The notes: generated by a model from the sequence alone, not told the origin. A DNA stretch of 64,000 bases from Betaproteobacteria bacterium SCN1 (GCA_008923315.1 WBSF01000003.1:124001-188000), one strand, 5' to 3'; counted from the stretch's first letter, positions 56,012-64,000 are shown. Numbers and translations are program-made.

Positions 56012-57835
56012 ATGAACCGTCTGATCCGAATCGGCAGGCGGTTCGCAGGAAGGCTTGCCGCGACCATCGCCATTCTGTTGGCGGTCTCTGCCCAGGGTGC
56101 GCCGACCAATCGGCTGGCGGGCCATCCTTCGCCCTATCTGGCGCTGCACGGCAGCGACCCGGTCGCCTGGCAGACCTGGGATGCGGAAGCCGTTGCGCGG
56201 GCGCGTCGCGAGAACAAGCTGCTCTACGTATCCGTCGGGTATTTCGCCTGTCACTGGTGCCATGTGATGCAGCGCGAGAGTTACCGGAATCCCGACATCG
56301 CCGCGATACTCAATCGCGATTTCATCCCGGTCAAGGTCGATCGCGAGCTGAACAGCGGACTCGATGAGGCGTTGCAGCAGTTCTCCGTGCGCCTGAACGG
56401 CGTGGCAGGGTGGCCGTTGAATGCGTTTGTCACGCCGGACGGTTACCCTGTGTTCGTCATGCTGTATGCGCCGCCGGACACCTTCCGGGAAGCGCTGAAA
56501 CGGCTTGCCATCCGTTGGCGGCAAGATTCTGCCGACATTCAGCGGCTGGCGCGTCAGGCCGTGCCGCCGCCCTCGGCGCCCGAAACGCTGCGCTTGACGG
56601 CTGCCCGCCAGGCGCAGCGATGGGAAGCGTTCATGCGTGGCGTATGGCAAGAGGCCGATATGCTGCATGGGGGTTTTGGGCAGGTAAGCAAGTTTCCCAT
56701 GGCGCCGCAACTCGATGCCCTGCTCGAACGGCAGCGGATCCGGCCCGATCCCAAGCTGGCGGATTTCCTGACACTCACCTTCGACCAGATGGCGGCACTC
56801 GGACTGCGGGACCATATCGGGGGCGGCTTTTTTCGCTACACGGTGGATCCGGGATGGGAAACACCGCATTTCGAGAAGATGCTCTACGATAACGCGCATC
56901 TCGCCATGCTCTACCTGCGTGCGGCGGCGGTGCTGAAACAGCCGCGCTACCAGGCGGTTGTGCGCGATACGTTCGATTTCATGCGCGATGTTCTGGGCGG
57001 GCCGCAGGGGGGACTGTATGCCAGCACGTCGGCCGTCGATGCCGACGGCCGTGAGGGTGCGGCGTATCTGTGGGAGCCGGCGGTCTTGCAGCGTAGCTTG
57101 TCGCCGGATGCCTGGGCTGCGGTCAACCGCGTTTGGCGGCTGGATGCACCGCGCCATTTCGAGGCCGGTTACCTGCCGGCCGAATACCGCACCCCCAGTC
57201 CGGACGAGCGGCGTCTGCTCGATGCTGCCGCGCGTGTGCTGCGCCCTTTGCGGGCGACGCGCAGCGTGCCCGTCGACGACAAACAGAATGCCGGGCTGAA
57301 CGGATTGGCCCTGTCCGCGTTCAGCCGGGCAGCCGCACTTGATCCGGGCTATCGGCGCGCTGCCGACCGGATCCAGGTCTTCCTGCTCAAACGCATGATG
57401 CGGGACGACCGCCTCGTCAAGGCCGTTGCGCGCGGCAAGTCTCTGCCGGGTGCCGAGTTGGAGGACTACGCCTATGTGGTGCAAGGGCTGCTCGACCATG
57501 CGGAGGCGACAAAGGATGCCGCCTCGCGCGAAGCCGCCGTGAGGCTTGCCCGCACCGCCTGGCGGCTGTTCTGGAGCGAACGCGGCTGGCGGCACGAAGC
57601 GCAGCCCCTGCTGGCGACGATTGCGCCGGAGCCGGCATTGCAGGACGGCGCTCTGTATTCACCGTCCGATGTGCTGATCCGGGCGAGTCTGCATACGGGC
57701 GACGCGGCGCTGACGGCGTATGCGCGCCAGGCGCTGACCTGGCGCGTGCCGGATATGGCGCGCGATCCCTATGCGTGGCCTTCGCGCCTGCGCGTGCTCG
57801 ATCGGGCCGTCGAGGCAGTCGCGACCCCGCAGTGA
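56012..57835 (+). CDS. Exported DUF255/thioredoxin-fold protein (YyaL/SSP411 family)
   Basis: 607 residues. N-terminal signal peptide (RLAATIAILLAVSAQGA), then the DUF255 thioredoxin-like domain: NRLAGHPSPYLALHGSDPVAW, SVGYFACHWCHVMQRESY with the Cys80-x-x-Cys83 pair, and FIPVKVDRELNSGLD. A six-hairpin-type alpha/alpha barrel follows from about residue 200 (FSKFP-like VSKFPMAPQLD, DHIGGGFFRYTVDPGWETPHFEKMLYDN in pieces). Most YyaL homologues are cytosolic and start directly at this domain; this one is predicted periplasmic. It is 114 bases downstream of the anti-sigma gene on the same strand, suggesting a redox partner role. Confidence 0.82.
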   Translation: MNRLIRIGRRFAGRLAATIAILLAVSAQGAPTNRLAGHPSPYLALHGSDPVAWQTWDAEAVARARRENKLLYVSVGYFACHWCHVMQRESYRNPDIAAILNRDFIPVKVDRELNSGLDEALQQFSVRLNGVAGWPLNAFVTPDGYPVFVMLYAPPDTFREALKRLAIRWRQDSADIQRLARQAVPPPSAPETLRLTAARQAQRWEAFMRGVWQEADMLHGGFGQVSKFPMAPQLDALLERQRIRPDPKLADFLTLTFDQMAALGLRDHIGGGFFRYTVDPGWETPHFEKMLYDNAHLAMLYLRAAAVLKQPRYQAVVRDTFDFMRDVLGGPQGGLYASTSAVDADGREGAAYLWEPAVLQRSLSPDAWAAVNRVWRLDAPRHFEAGYLPAEYRTPSPDERRLLDAAARVLRPLRATRSVPVDDKQNAGLNGLALSAFSRAAALDPGYRRAADRIQVFLLKRMMRDDRLVKAVARGKSLPGAELEDYAYVVQGLLDHAEATKDAASREAAVRLARTAWRLFWSERGWRHEAQPLLATIAPEPALQDGALYSPSDVLIRASLHTGDAALTAYARQALTWRVPDMARDPYAWPSRLRVLDRAVEAVATPQ

Positions 57836-57852
57836 AGGGGTGAGGCAAGGGC

Positions 57853-57870
57853 GCTGCGGGGCTCCGCAGC
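57853..57870. terminator. Hairpin between convergent genes
   Basis: GCTGCGG and CCGCAGC arms (57853-57859, 57864-57870) with loop GGCT, between the ends of the DUF255 gene and the DegS-like gene. No T run follows on either strand, so termination is uncertain. Confidence 0.4.
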
Positions 57871-59055
57871 TCAGTTGATTTCCGGGGTCTCGGACGCCGA
57901 GTCGGCGCGCTGCATCGGGCGGCGGCCGACGCGGATCGACAGTTTCATGACCTGCTGTTTGCGGGCGACGGTCAACTGCGCCGTCTCGCCCGGCTTGAGC
58001 TCTGCAATCAGGTTCAGCAGCGAAGACGAGTCCATGACCTTGCTGCCGTTCACCGCCAGCAGAATGTCGCCGGGATGTACGCCGCCCGCATCGGCCGGGC
58101 CGCCTTTCAGTACGCCTGCGATCAATGCGCCATCCGCAGCGGCGAGATTGAACGATTCGGCCAGTTCGGGCGTGAGGTCCTGGACTTCGATGCCGACCCA
58201 GCCGCGCGTGACGCTGCCCGATTTGATGATCTGCTCCATCACCTGGCGTGCAATGGAGACAGGGATGGCGAAACCGATGCCTTGCGATCCGCCTGTCCGG
58301 GAATAGATCGCGCTGTTCACGCCGACCAGATTGCCGGCCGCATCGACCAGGGCGCCACCGGAGTTGCCCGGATTGATCGCGGCGTCGGTCTGGATGAAGT
58401 TCTCGAACGTGTTGATGCCCAGATGCGTGCGGCCAAGCGCGCTGACGATGCCTGCGGTGACGGTCTGGCCGACGCCGAAAGGATTGCCCACGGCCAGGAC
58501 CCAGTCGCCGACCTTGAGGCTGTTGGGTTCCGCGAAGGTGATCGCGGGCAGATTGTTTGCATCGATCTTCAGCACGGCCAGGTCCGTTTCAGGATCGGCG
58601 CCGACCACGCGCGCCGGCAGAATCTTGCCGTCGGACAGTGCGACCTGGATTTCTTCCGCGGCTTCGACCACGTGCTGATTGGTCAGGATATAGCCGTTCG
58701 GACTCACGATGACGCCCGAACCGAGGTTCGAGGCCTGACGGGGCCGCGGATCAAGCCGGTCGCCAAAGAAGTAGCGGAAGATGGGGTCCTGCAGCGCGGG
58801 ATTGATCGTGCTGCGGATTTTTTGCTGCGTGAACACGTTCACCACGGCCGGAATCACTCTTTGCGCCGCCGGCGCAAACGATTCGCCGGTCGCCGGGGTG
58901 CCTGCCGGGGGCGTCGGCGTTACGGCCTGCCGGATGGTCAGGCTGCCCGGTTGCGTGCGCCATTGCAGAAAGTCCGGCTTGAACAGTGCGATGACGAACA
59001 AAACCCCCAGCGCCACCGTGGTGGTCTGGGCAAACAGCAACCAGAGTTTGCGCAT
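57871..59055 (-). CDS. Membrane-anchored HtrA-type serine protease (DegS/AlgW-like)
   Basis: 394 residues. One N-terminal membrane helix (about 5-25) anchors a trypsin-like domain with the catalytic His128 (NQHVVEA), Asp158 (PETDLAVL) and Ser232 (NPGNSGGAL); a single PDZ domain follows (about 285-385, RGWVGIEVQDL, DAGGVHPGDILLAVNG). The one-PDZ, anchored layout is that of DegS and AlgW, which make the first cut in membrane anti-sigma factors, rather than DegP/DegQ with two PDZ domains. It is 1.9 kb from the ECF anti-sigma gene, but this position beside petA is common in betaproteobacteria, so the link is only a hypothesis. The ATG at 59055 is used. Confidence 0.88.
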   Translation of the reverse strand: MRKLWLLFAQTTTVALGVLFVIALFKPDFLQWRTQPGSLTIRQAVTPTPPAGTPATGESFAPAAQRVIPAVVNVFTQQKIRSTINPALQDPIFRYFFGDRLDPRPRQASNLGSGVIVSPNGYILTNQHVVEAAEEIQVALSDGKILPARVVGADPETDLAVLKIDANNLPAITFAEPNSLKVGDWVLAVGNPFGVGQTVTAGIVSALGRTHLGINTFENFIQTDAAINPGNSGGALVDAAGNLVGVNSAIYSRTGGSQGIGFAIPVSIARQVMEQIIKSGSVTRGWVGIEVQDLTPELAESFNLAAADGALIAGVLKGGPADAGGVHPGDILLAVNGSKVMDSSSLLNLIAELKPGETAQLTVARKQQVMKLSIRVGRRPMQRADSASETPEIN

Positions 59056-59207
59056 GTCGGAATGTTCTTTGCGGTATGGGGCGGTATTCGCCGCGGGGCA
59101 ATTATAGCCCAGCGTCCGGGCCAATTCGGCTCGACAGGCTTCCGGAGAGCGGGACAAATTAGGTAGAATTGCTCATTTATCGCAACACGTTCAGGTTAGG
59201 CAAACAC

Positions 59208-59813
59208 ATGAGCCAGGATGTCGAAGGGCAAAAAGTGAACGCGGGCAAGCGCAAGTTCCTGATTGCGGCGACCAGCGCGTTCGGCGGGGTCGCGGCGGCG
59301 GGGGTGGCAGTGCCGCTGGTGATGAGCATGCTGCCAAGTGCACGCGCCAAGGCGGCCGGCGCGCCGGTCGAGGTGGATATCAGCAAGGTCGAACCGGGTA
59401 TGCTGCTGACCGCCGAATGGCGTGGCAAGCCGGTCTGGATCGTCAACCGCACCAAAGAAATGCTCGATATGCTGGGCAAGCACAACGATCATCTGGTCGA
59501 CCCCAACAGTGAGCAGCCGCAACAGCCTGCCTACTGCAAGAATCCCACCCGCTCCATCAAACCCGAGTTTCTCGTGGCCGTGGGCATCTGCACGCATCTG
59601 GGCTGCTCGCCCACCTACCGCAAGGACGTCGGCGCGGCCGATCTCGGCGCCGACTGGCCTGGTGGCTTCTTCTGTCCCTGCCACGGTTCGCGTTTCGATC
59701 TCGCCGCCCGCGTGTTCAAGGGTGTCCCGGCACCGACCAATCTGCTGGTGCCGCCCCATCAATACGTCAGCGACGCCAAGCTGCTGATCGGCGTAGACGC
59801 GAAAGGAGCCTGA
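59208..59813 (+). CDS. petA: Ubiquinol-cytochrome c reductase iron-sulfur (Rieske) subunit
   Basis: 201 residues. N-terminal twin-arginine-like KRKFLIAATSAFGGVAAAGVA signal-anchor, then the Rieske domain with the cluster-binding boxes C128-T-H130-LGC133 and C156-PC-H159-GSRFD. Part of complex III, passing electrons from ubiquinol to cytochrome c1. The ATG at 59208 follows AGG by 9 bases; a TTG upstream at 59169 has no support. First gene of petABC. Confidence 0.97.
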   Translation: MSQDVEGQKVNAGKRKFLIAATSAFGGVAAAGVAVPLVMSMLPSARAKAAGAPVEVDISKVEPGMLLTAEWRGKPVWIVNRTKEMLDMLGKHNDHLVDPNSEQPQQPAYCKNPTRSIKPEFLVAVGICTHLGCSPTYRKDVGAADLGADWPGGFFCPCHGSRFDLAARVFKGVPAPTNLLVPPHQYVSDAKLLIGVDAKGA

Positions 59814-59817
59814 GCCA

Positions 59818-61053
59818 ATGTCTGCCATGCAAAAGCTGATGGGCTGGATCGACGACCGTCTCCCGCTCACCGCCACCTACAAGGCGCATCTCTCCGAGTA
59901 CTACGCGCCCAAGAACTTCAACTTCTGGTATTTCTTCGGCTCGCTGGCCCTGCTGGTGCTGGTGATCCAGATCGTCACCGGCATCTTCCTCACCATGAAC
60001 TACAAGCCGGATTCGGAGCTTGCCTTCGCATCCGTCGAGTACATCATGCGCGACGTCGAGTGGGGCTGGCTGATCCGCTACATGCACTCCACCGGCGCCT
60101 CGATGTTCTTCGTCGTCGTCTACCTGCACATGTTCCGCGGCCTGATGTACGGTTCGTACCGCAAGCCGCGCGAACTGATCTGGATCTTCGGCGTCCTGAT
60201 TTACCTGATGCTGATGGCCGAGGCTTTCCTGGGCTATCTGCTGCCCTGGGGCCAGATGTCCTTCTGGGGCGCCCAGGTGATCGTCAACCTGTTCGCCGCC
60301 GTGCCCGTGATCGGCGAGGATCTCTCGATCTGGATTCGTGGCGACTATGTCATTTCCGACGCGACGCTCAACCGCTTCTTTGCCTTCCATGTGATTGCGC
60401 TTCCGCTGGTATTGATCGCACTGGTCGTGGTCCACCTGATCGCATTGCACGAAGTCGGTTCCAACAACCCGGACGGCATCGAGATCAAGAAGAAGAAAGA
60501 TCCCAACACCGGCATTCCGCTTGATGGCATTCCCTTCCACCCCTATTACACGGTGAAGGATATCGTGGGTGTCATCGTCTTCCTGATGGTGTTTACGGCG
60601 ATCGTGTTCTTTGCGCCGACCATGGGCGGCTATTTCCTCGAAGCCAACAACTTCATTCCGGCCGACCCGTTGAAGACCCCGCCGCATATCGCACCGCTGT
60701 GGTATTTCACGCCTTTCTACGCCATTCTGCGTGCGGTGCCGCCGATGTTCGGTTCGCAGTTCCCGGGCGTCGTGGCGATGGGTCTGTCGATCGTGCTGCT
60801 GTTCTTCCTGCCCTGGCTCGACCGGAGCAAGGTGAAATCGATCCGTTACCGGGGGCCCATCTACAAGATTGCGCTGGCGCTCTTCATCGTGTCCTTCGTT
60901 GGCCTGGGCTACCTCGGCCTGTTGCCGGCGACCCCGATCGCGACCATCTTCGCCCAGGTGTTCTCGGTGATTTACTTCCTGTTTTTCCTGCTGATGCCCT
61001 GGTATACCTCGATTGACAAAACCAAACCGGAACCGGAAAGGGTGACTGGCTAA
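59818..61053 (+). CDS. petB: Ubiquinol-cytochrome c reductase cytochrome b subunit
   Basis: 411 residues, full-length cytochrome b with eight to nine transmembrane helices. Haem-ligand histidine pairs are in the helices around RYMHSTGASMFFVVVYLHMFRG and FFAFHVIALPLVLIALVVVHLIALHE. The Qo motif PEWY of most species appears here as PLWYFTPFYAILRA, a known variant in which Glu is replaced; see findings. Four bases separate it from petA and it abuts petC. Confidence 0.96.
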   Translation: MSAMQKLMGWIDDRLPLTATYKAHLSEYYAPKNFNFWYFFGSLALLVLVIQIVTGIFLTMNYKPDSELAFASVEYIMRDVEWGWLIRYMHSTGASMFFVVVYLHMFRGLMYGSYRKPRELIWIFGVLIYLMLMAEAFLGYLLPWGQMSFWGAQVIVNLFAAVPVIGEDLSIWIRGDYVISDATLNRFFAFHVIALPLVLIALVVVHLIALHEVGSNNPDGIEIKKKKDPNTGIPLDGIPFHPYYTVKDIVGVIVFLMVFTAIVFFAPTMGGYFLEANNFIPADPLKTPPHIAPLWYFTPFYAILRAVPPMFGSQFPGVVAMGLSIVLLFFLPWLDRSKVKSIRYRGPIYKIALALFIVSFVGLGYLGLLPATPIATIFAQVFSVIYFLFFLLMPWYTSIDKTKPEPERVTG

Positions 61054-61779
61054 ATGAAACGCGTGAAGACACTTCTCTTGCTGTTGTTGGCACTGCCGTT
61101 CGCCGCTGTTGCGAGCGAAGCGGACGTGCACCTGGACAAGGCGCCGGTCAACCTTTCCGATCACGAATCGCTGCAACGCGGCGCACGCGTGTTCGTAAAC
61201 TTCTGTCTGAATTGCCATGGCGCAACGTCCATGCGCTATTCGCGCCTGCAGGACATCGGATTGACCGAAGACCAGATCAAGGACAACCTGCTGTTCGCAG
61301 CGGAAAAACCCGGCGAACTGATGAAGGTCGCCATGACCAAGGCGGAAGGCAAACTCTGGCTCGGCGCTGCGCCGCCCGACCTGAGCGTGATTGCCCGTTC
61401 GCGCAGCGCAGACTGGCTCTATACCTATCTGCGCGGTTTCTATCTGGACCCGTCGCGGCCGACAGGGTGGAACAATACGGTATTCGACAAGGTCGGCATG
61501 CCGCATGTGCTGTGGAGCCTGCAAGGAGAAATGGCGCCCGTCTACAAGCAGGAAGGCGAGCATCAGGTCATCGAACGGCTTGAACTGGTCAAGCCCGGCA
61601 GCGTGACCCTGGCTGAATACGATGCCATGGTCGGCGACCTCGTCAACTATCTGGTCTGGATGGGCGAACCGGCGCAGGTACAGCGCAAGCAGATCGGCCT
61701 GATCGTCCTGGGCTTTCTCGCGGTCTTCTTCGTGGTGGCGTACTACCTGAAGAAAGAGTTCTGGAAAGACATCCACTGA
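61054..61779 (+). CDS. petC: Cytochrome c1
   Basis: 241 residues. Signal peptide to AVA, haem-attachment motif C51-LN-C54-H55 (NFCLNCHGATSMRYSRL), the axial Met expected in the KVGMPHVLW segment, and a C-terminal membrane anchor (IGLIVLGFLAVFFVVAYYL). It accepts electrons from the Rieske protein. Last gene of the pet operon, followed by a terminator. Confidence 0.96.
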   Translation: MKRVKTLLLLLLALPFAAVASEADVHLDKAPVNLSDHESLQRGARVFVNFCLNCHGATSMRYSRLQDIGLTEDQIKDNLLFAAEKPGELMKVAMTKAEGKLWLGAAPPDLSVIARSRSADWLYTYLRGFYLDPSRPTGWNNTVFDKVGMPHVLWSLQGEMAPVYKQEGEHQVIERLELVKPGSVTLAEYDAMVGDLVNYLVWMGEPAQVQRKQIGLIVLGFLAVFFVVAYYLKKEFWKDIH

Positions 61780-61794
61780 TCCGGTTATAACGCT

Positions 61795-61833
61795 CGTCAA
61801 CAGCCGGACCGGAGGTCCGGCTGTTGACGTTTT
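61795..61833 (+). terminator. Intrinsic terminator after petC
   Basis: Perfect 16-base arms at 61795-61810 and 61814-61829 with loop GGA, followed by TTTT (61830-61833). Separates petABC from sspAB. Confidence 0.92.
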
Positions 61834-61879
61834 GAGCCCGACATTACAAGCAGACGCAACACGAAAGGGAGTCCCCGAC

Positions 61880-62479
61880 ATGATGACCCTGTATTCCGGC
61901 AGCACCGATCCGTACAGCCATCGCTGCCGCATCGTCCTCTACGAAAAGGACATGGATTTCGAAGTCATCGATGTGGACATGCACAACAAGCCTGAGGAAA
62001 TCGCCAGCATCAGCCCGACCGGCAAGATGCCCGTCCTCGTGGAGCGTGACCTCATCCTTACCGAGTCCAACATCATCAACGAATACATCGACGAACGGTT
62101 TCCGCATCCGCAGCTGATGCCGCCCGATCCTGTGATGCGCGCGCGCGCGCGTCTGGTGCTGTTCAATTTCGAACAGGATCTGTTCTCCCATGTGAATACG
62201 CTGGAACACTCTCTCAGCAAGGCATCCGACAAGGCCCGCGCGGAAATCCGCGACAGCCTGTCGCAGCTCACGCCGATCCTCTCCAAGCAGAAATTCCTCA
62301 TGAACGACGAGTTTTCCATGCTCGACGTGGCCATCGCACCGCTGCTCTGGCGCCTGGAGCATTACAGCATCGATCTGCCGAAGATGGCGGCGCCTGTGCT
62401 GAAATACCGGGAGCGGCTGTTCAGCCGGCCGGCATTCATCAATGCGCTCACGCCCACCGAGAAGGCCCTGCGCAAGTAG
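61880..62479 (+). CDS. sspA: Stringent starvation protein A
   Basis: 199 residues, glutathione-S-transferase fold that binds RNA polymerase rather than glutathione. Start MMTLYSGSTDPYSHRCRIVLYEKDMDFE and SPTGKMPVLVERDLILTESNIINEYIDERFPHPQLMP in pieces are diagnostic of SspA. The ATG at 61880 has GGGAG 8 bases upstream; the next codon is also ATG. The order petABC-sspAB is conserved in many beta- and gammaproteobacteria. Confidence 0.94.
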   Translation: MMTLYSGSTDPYSHRCRIVLYEKDMDFEVIDVDMHNKPEEIASISPTGKMPVLVERDLILTESNIINEYIDERFPHPQLMPPDPVMRARARLVLFNFEQDLFSHVNTLEHSLSKASDKARAEIRDSLSQLTPILSKQKFLMNDEFSMLDVAIAPLLWRLEHYSIDLPKMAAPVLKYRERLFSRPAFINALTPTEKALRK

Positions 62480-62489
62480 GCGCACGTAC

Positions 62490-62900
62490 GTGGCGGATAT
62501 CTCGACCAAGCCTTATCTCATCCGCGCGCTCTACGAGTGGTGCGCGGATTCGGGCTATACGCCGCAAATCCTTGTCGCAGTCGATGCGCATACGCGGGTG
62601 CCGGTCGCCTATATCAAGGACGGCCAGATTGTCCTCAATATCAGTGCCGGCGCCACGCGCGACCTGAAACTCGACAACGACTGGATCCAGTTTTCGGCGC
62701 GTTTCGGAGGGGTGTCTCACGAGATCGCGATTCCTGTGGAACGTGTGGCCGCGATCTTTGCACGCGAAAATGGCCAGGGGTTGCATTTCGAGCCCGAAGA
62801 AACCGGGCTGTCGCCAACCGACCCCGAACCGGCGTCGCCATCCTCGTCCAGCACTCCGGCGCCTACAAAGGGTCGGCCTGCACTGAAAGTCGTCAAATAG
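62490..62900 (+). CDS. sspB: ClpXP protease specificity-enhancing factor SspB
   Basis: 136 residues. Adaptor that delivers ssrA-tagged proteins to ClpXP. Conserved: STKPYLIRALYEWCADSGYTPQILVAV, VLNISAGATRDL, FSARFGGVSHEIAIPVERVAAIFARENGQG. A flexible Ser/Pro/Thr-rich linker ends in the ClpX-binding tail RPALKVVK. The frame has no ATG near; GTG at 62490, ten bases after the sspA stop, is the start. Confidence 0.93.
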   Translation: MADISTKPYLIRALYEWCADSGYTPQILVAVDAHTRVPVAYIKDGQIVLNISAGATRDLKLDNDWIQFSARFGGVSHEIAIPVERVAAIFARENGQGLHFEPEETGLSPTDPEPASPSSSSTPAPTKGRPALKVVK

Positions 62901-62922
62901 GAAACGTGTGCCGTCTGGCGGC

Positions 62923-62928
62923 TATAAT
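62923..62928 (+). promoter_or_regulatory. -10 box of the tRNA-Thr promoter
   Basis: TATAAT lies 9 bases upstream of the mature tRNA 5' end. The -35 region (around 62901) is a poor match. Placement 23 bases after sspB suggests an independent tRNA promoter. Confidence 0.45.
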
Positions 62929-62937
62929 CACGCCCGC

Positions 62938-63012
62938 GCCGCTTTAGCTCAGGGGTAGAGCAACCGCCTTGTAAGCGGTAGGTCGTCCGTTCAAATCGGA
63001 CAAGCGGCACCA
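62938..63012 (+). tRNA. tRNA-Thr(TGT)
   Basis: 75 bases folding as a full cloverleaf. Acceptor arms GCCGCTT (62938-62944) and AAGCGGC (63002-63008), discriminator A, encoded CCA at 63010-63012. The anticodon stem ACCGC/GCGGT closes loop CTTGTAA with anticodon TGT at 62970-62972, reading ACA and related Thr codons. The T arm contains GTTCAAATC. Confidence 0.96.
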
Positions 63013-63102
63013 GTTCCCGCCGTGCGCCGCCGTAAATGCCTCGGGCGAAATCCGCCCGCGAGCGGGGCGCGGCATACCCGAATCAGTCGATACGCGGGGG
63101 CA

Positions 63103-64000
63103 TCATTCGATACCAAGCCGTTCCAGCCGGTAACGCAGGCTGCGAAAGGTGACGCCCAGCACGCGCGCAGCCGCGGTCTTGTTGTGGCGCGTCTGCTCCA
63201 GCGCCTCAAGGATCGCGGCACGTTCCATCTGATCGAGATAATCCTGCAACGGGTATTTGCTGTTCGGCGGGCTGTCGGCCGATGGTTGCGGGGCGATGTT
63301 GAGATCCGAAGCGGCGATGCGCTGGCCGTCGCACAGCGCAAGGGCGCGTTCGAGTATGTTTTCCAGCTCGCGCACATTGCCCGGGAAGGCGTAGGCACAT
63401 AGTGCGGCTTCGGCATCTGGCGCAAGTGTGGCGCCGCCGCCCAGCTTGTCGAGCAGGGCGCGCGCGAGCATGGGGATGTCGTGCGCCCGTTCGCGCAGGC
63501 TCGGCATGGCGAGATCGATCACGTTCAGGCGGTAATACAGATCCTGGCGGAAGCGGCCGCTCTCGACGAGCGTGCCGAGGTTCTGGTGCGTTGCGCTCAT
63601 GATGCGCACGTCGAGCGCTTCCTCGGCGGTGGCGCCGACCTTTCGTACTTTCTTTTCCTGCAGCACGCGCAGCAGCTTTACCTGCATGGCCAGCGGCAGA
63701 TCGGCTACTTCGTCGAGGAACAGTGTGCCGCCTGCCGCTGCCTGAAAGAAACCGTCGCGGTCGTGGTCGGCCCCGGTGAACGCGCCTTTGCGGTAGCCGA
63801 AGAATTCGCTTTCCATCAGCGTCTCGGGGATGGCTCCGCAATTCACGGCGACAAAAGGCCTGTCGGCGCGGTTGCCGAGCTGATGGATCAACCGCGCGGC
63901 GAGTTCCTTGCCGCTGCCTGATTCGCCGGAGACATGGACGGGTGCCTGCGTACGCGCCAGCTTGGCGATGCGCGCCCGGACGTCGCACATGGCCGGCGAA
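63103..64000 (-). CDS. pilR: Sigma-54-dependent response regulator, PilR/NtrC type (5' end outside window)
   Basis: The last 298 or so residues are visible; the receiver domain lies beyond the right edge, as the frame is open through SPAMCDVR at the border. AAA+ domain: Walker A GESGSGKE, the sigma-54 loop GAFTGAD, Walker B GGTLFLDEVADLP, then FPGNVRELENILERA. A Fis-type helix-turn-helix closes the protein (HNKTAAARVLGVTFRSLRYRLERL). PilR activates pilin transcription in many bacteria; that identity is suggested by the C-terminal helix-turn-helix and ending and by general similarity, but another NtrC-family regulator is possible. Confidence 0.8.
   Translation of the reverse strand, partial: SPAMCDVRARIAKLARTQAPVHVSGESGSGKELAARLIHQLGNRADRPFVAVNCGAIPETLMESEFFGYRKGAFTGADHDRDGFFQAAAGGTLFLDEVADLPLAMQVKLLRVLQEKKVRKVGATAEEALDVRIMSATHQNLGTLVESGRFRQDLYYRLNVIDLAMPSLRERAHDIPMLARALLDKLGGGATLAPDAEAALCAYAFPGNVRELENILERALALCDGQRIAASDLNIAPQPSADSPPNSKYPLQDYLDQMERAAILEALEQTRHNKTAAARVLGVTFRSLRYRLERLGIE

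Noticed and set aside
55025-57595. 856-codon open frame on the minus strand opposite the anti-sigma and DUF255 genes
   Set aside because: Antisense shadow of genes with clear motifs and good start sites.
59767-61932. 721-codon open frame on the minus strand opposite petB and petC
   Set aside because: Low-complexity His/Gln/Asp-rich translation typical of antisense to membrane proteins; petB and petC are certain.

Overview
The window is chromosomal DNA from a G+C-rich Gram-negative bacterium, most probably a betaproteobacterium. The evidence is the gene content and order: an mla-type operon followed by bolA, murA and a short-form hisG; rpsT, murJ, ribF, ileS, lspA, fkpB and ispH next to a minor-pilin cluster; argD-argF-argG; an HtrA protease beside petABC; sspA-sspB; a DUF3579 protein; and a protein resembling the betaproteobacterial proteasome homologue known from Thiobacillus. 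Three DsrE-type proteins make a sulfur-oxidising lineage such as Thiobacillaceae/Nitrosomonadales plausible, but this is inference. Coding density is high and no stretch above 300 bases lacks a gene. I saw no insertion sequence, prophage or CRISPR array.

Layout. 1-3183 (minus): TPR protein, L,D-transpeptidase, ppiB and lpxH (cut by the left edge), diverging from cysS (3280-4638). 4709-6151: a methionine-rich repeat protein and a short DUF72-like protein, divergent. 6239-14412: mlaF-mlaE-mlaD, a TolC-family protein, mlaC-mlaB, an ABC-2 exporter, bolA-like, murA and hisG in one tightly packed run. 14415-28523: a surface-glycan region with ligase/polymerase, flippase, sulfotransferase, a complete set of diacetylbacillosamine-type genes (pglC, D, E, F), several glycosyltransferases, an FkbM methyltransferase, an ELM1-family protein and a ThiO-like oxidase. 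28610-35969: type IV minor pilins (two FimT/FimU, PilV, PilW, PilX, PilY1, PilE). 35973-43195 (minus): ispH, fkpB, lspA, ileS, ribF, murJ. 43416-50965: rpsT, DUF3579, a PuuD-like membrane protein, argD, argF, DUF2283, argG, ppnP, the proteasome-like protein, yajQ, a DJ-1 protein and a CBS protein. 50998-53825: a DsrE-like periplasmic protein, rsgA, a pterin dehydratase, a cytochrome c and orn. 54024-59055: a periplasmic DsrE protein, an ECF sigma factor, an anti-sigma factor, a periplasmic DUF255/thioredoxin-fold protein and a DegS-like protease. 59208-62900: petABC and sspAB. 62938-63012: tRNA-Thr(TGT). 63103-64000: a PilR-like sigma-54 activator cut by the right edge.

The most unusual system is at 54024-59055. 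An ECF sigma factor is translationally coupled to a single-pass anti-sigma factor whose periplasmic half looks like a DsrE domain. The divergent gene encodes a free periplasmic DsrE protein, and both genes carry the same promoter-like pair (GGAATA, 16-17 bases, CGTCTT). A periplasmic CxxC thioredoxin-fold protein and a DegS-type protease lie downstream. I infer a periplasmic thiol- or sulfur-sensing sigma circuit that I do not recognise as described. Other unusual features are the 12-13-residue Met/Asp-Pro repeat protein, a TolC-family protein inside an mla operon that lacks mlaA, and two genes (lpxH, rsgA) whose best start is a CTG overlapping the upstream TGA.
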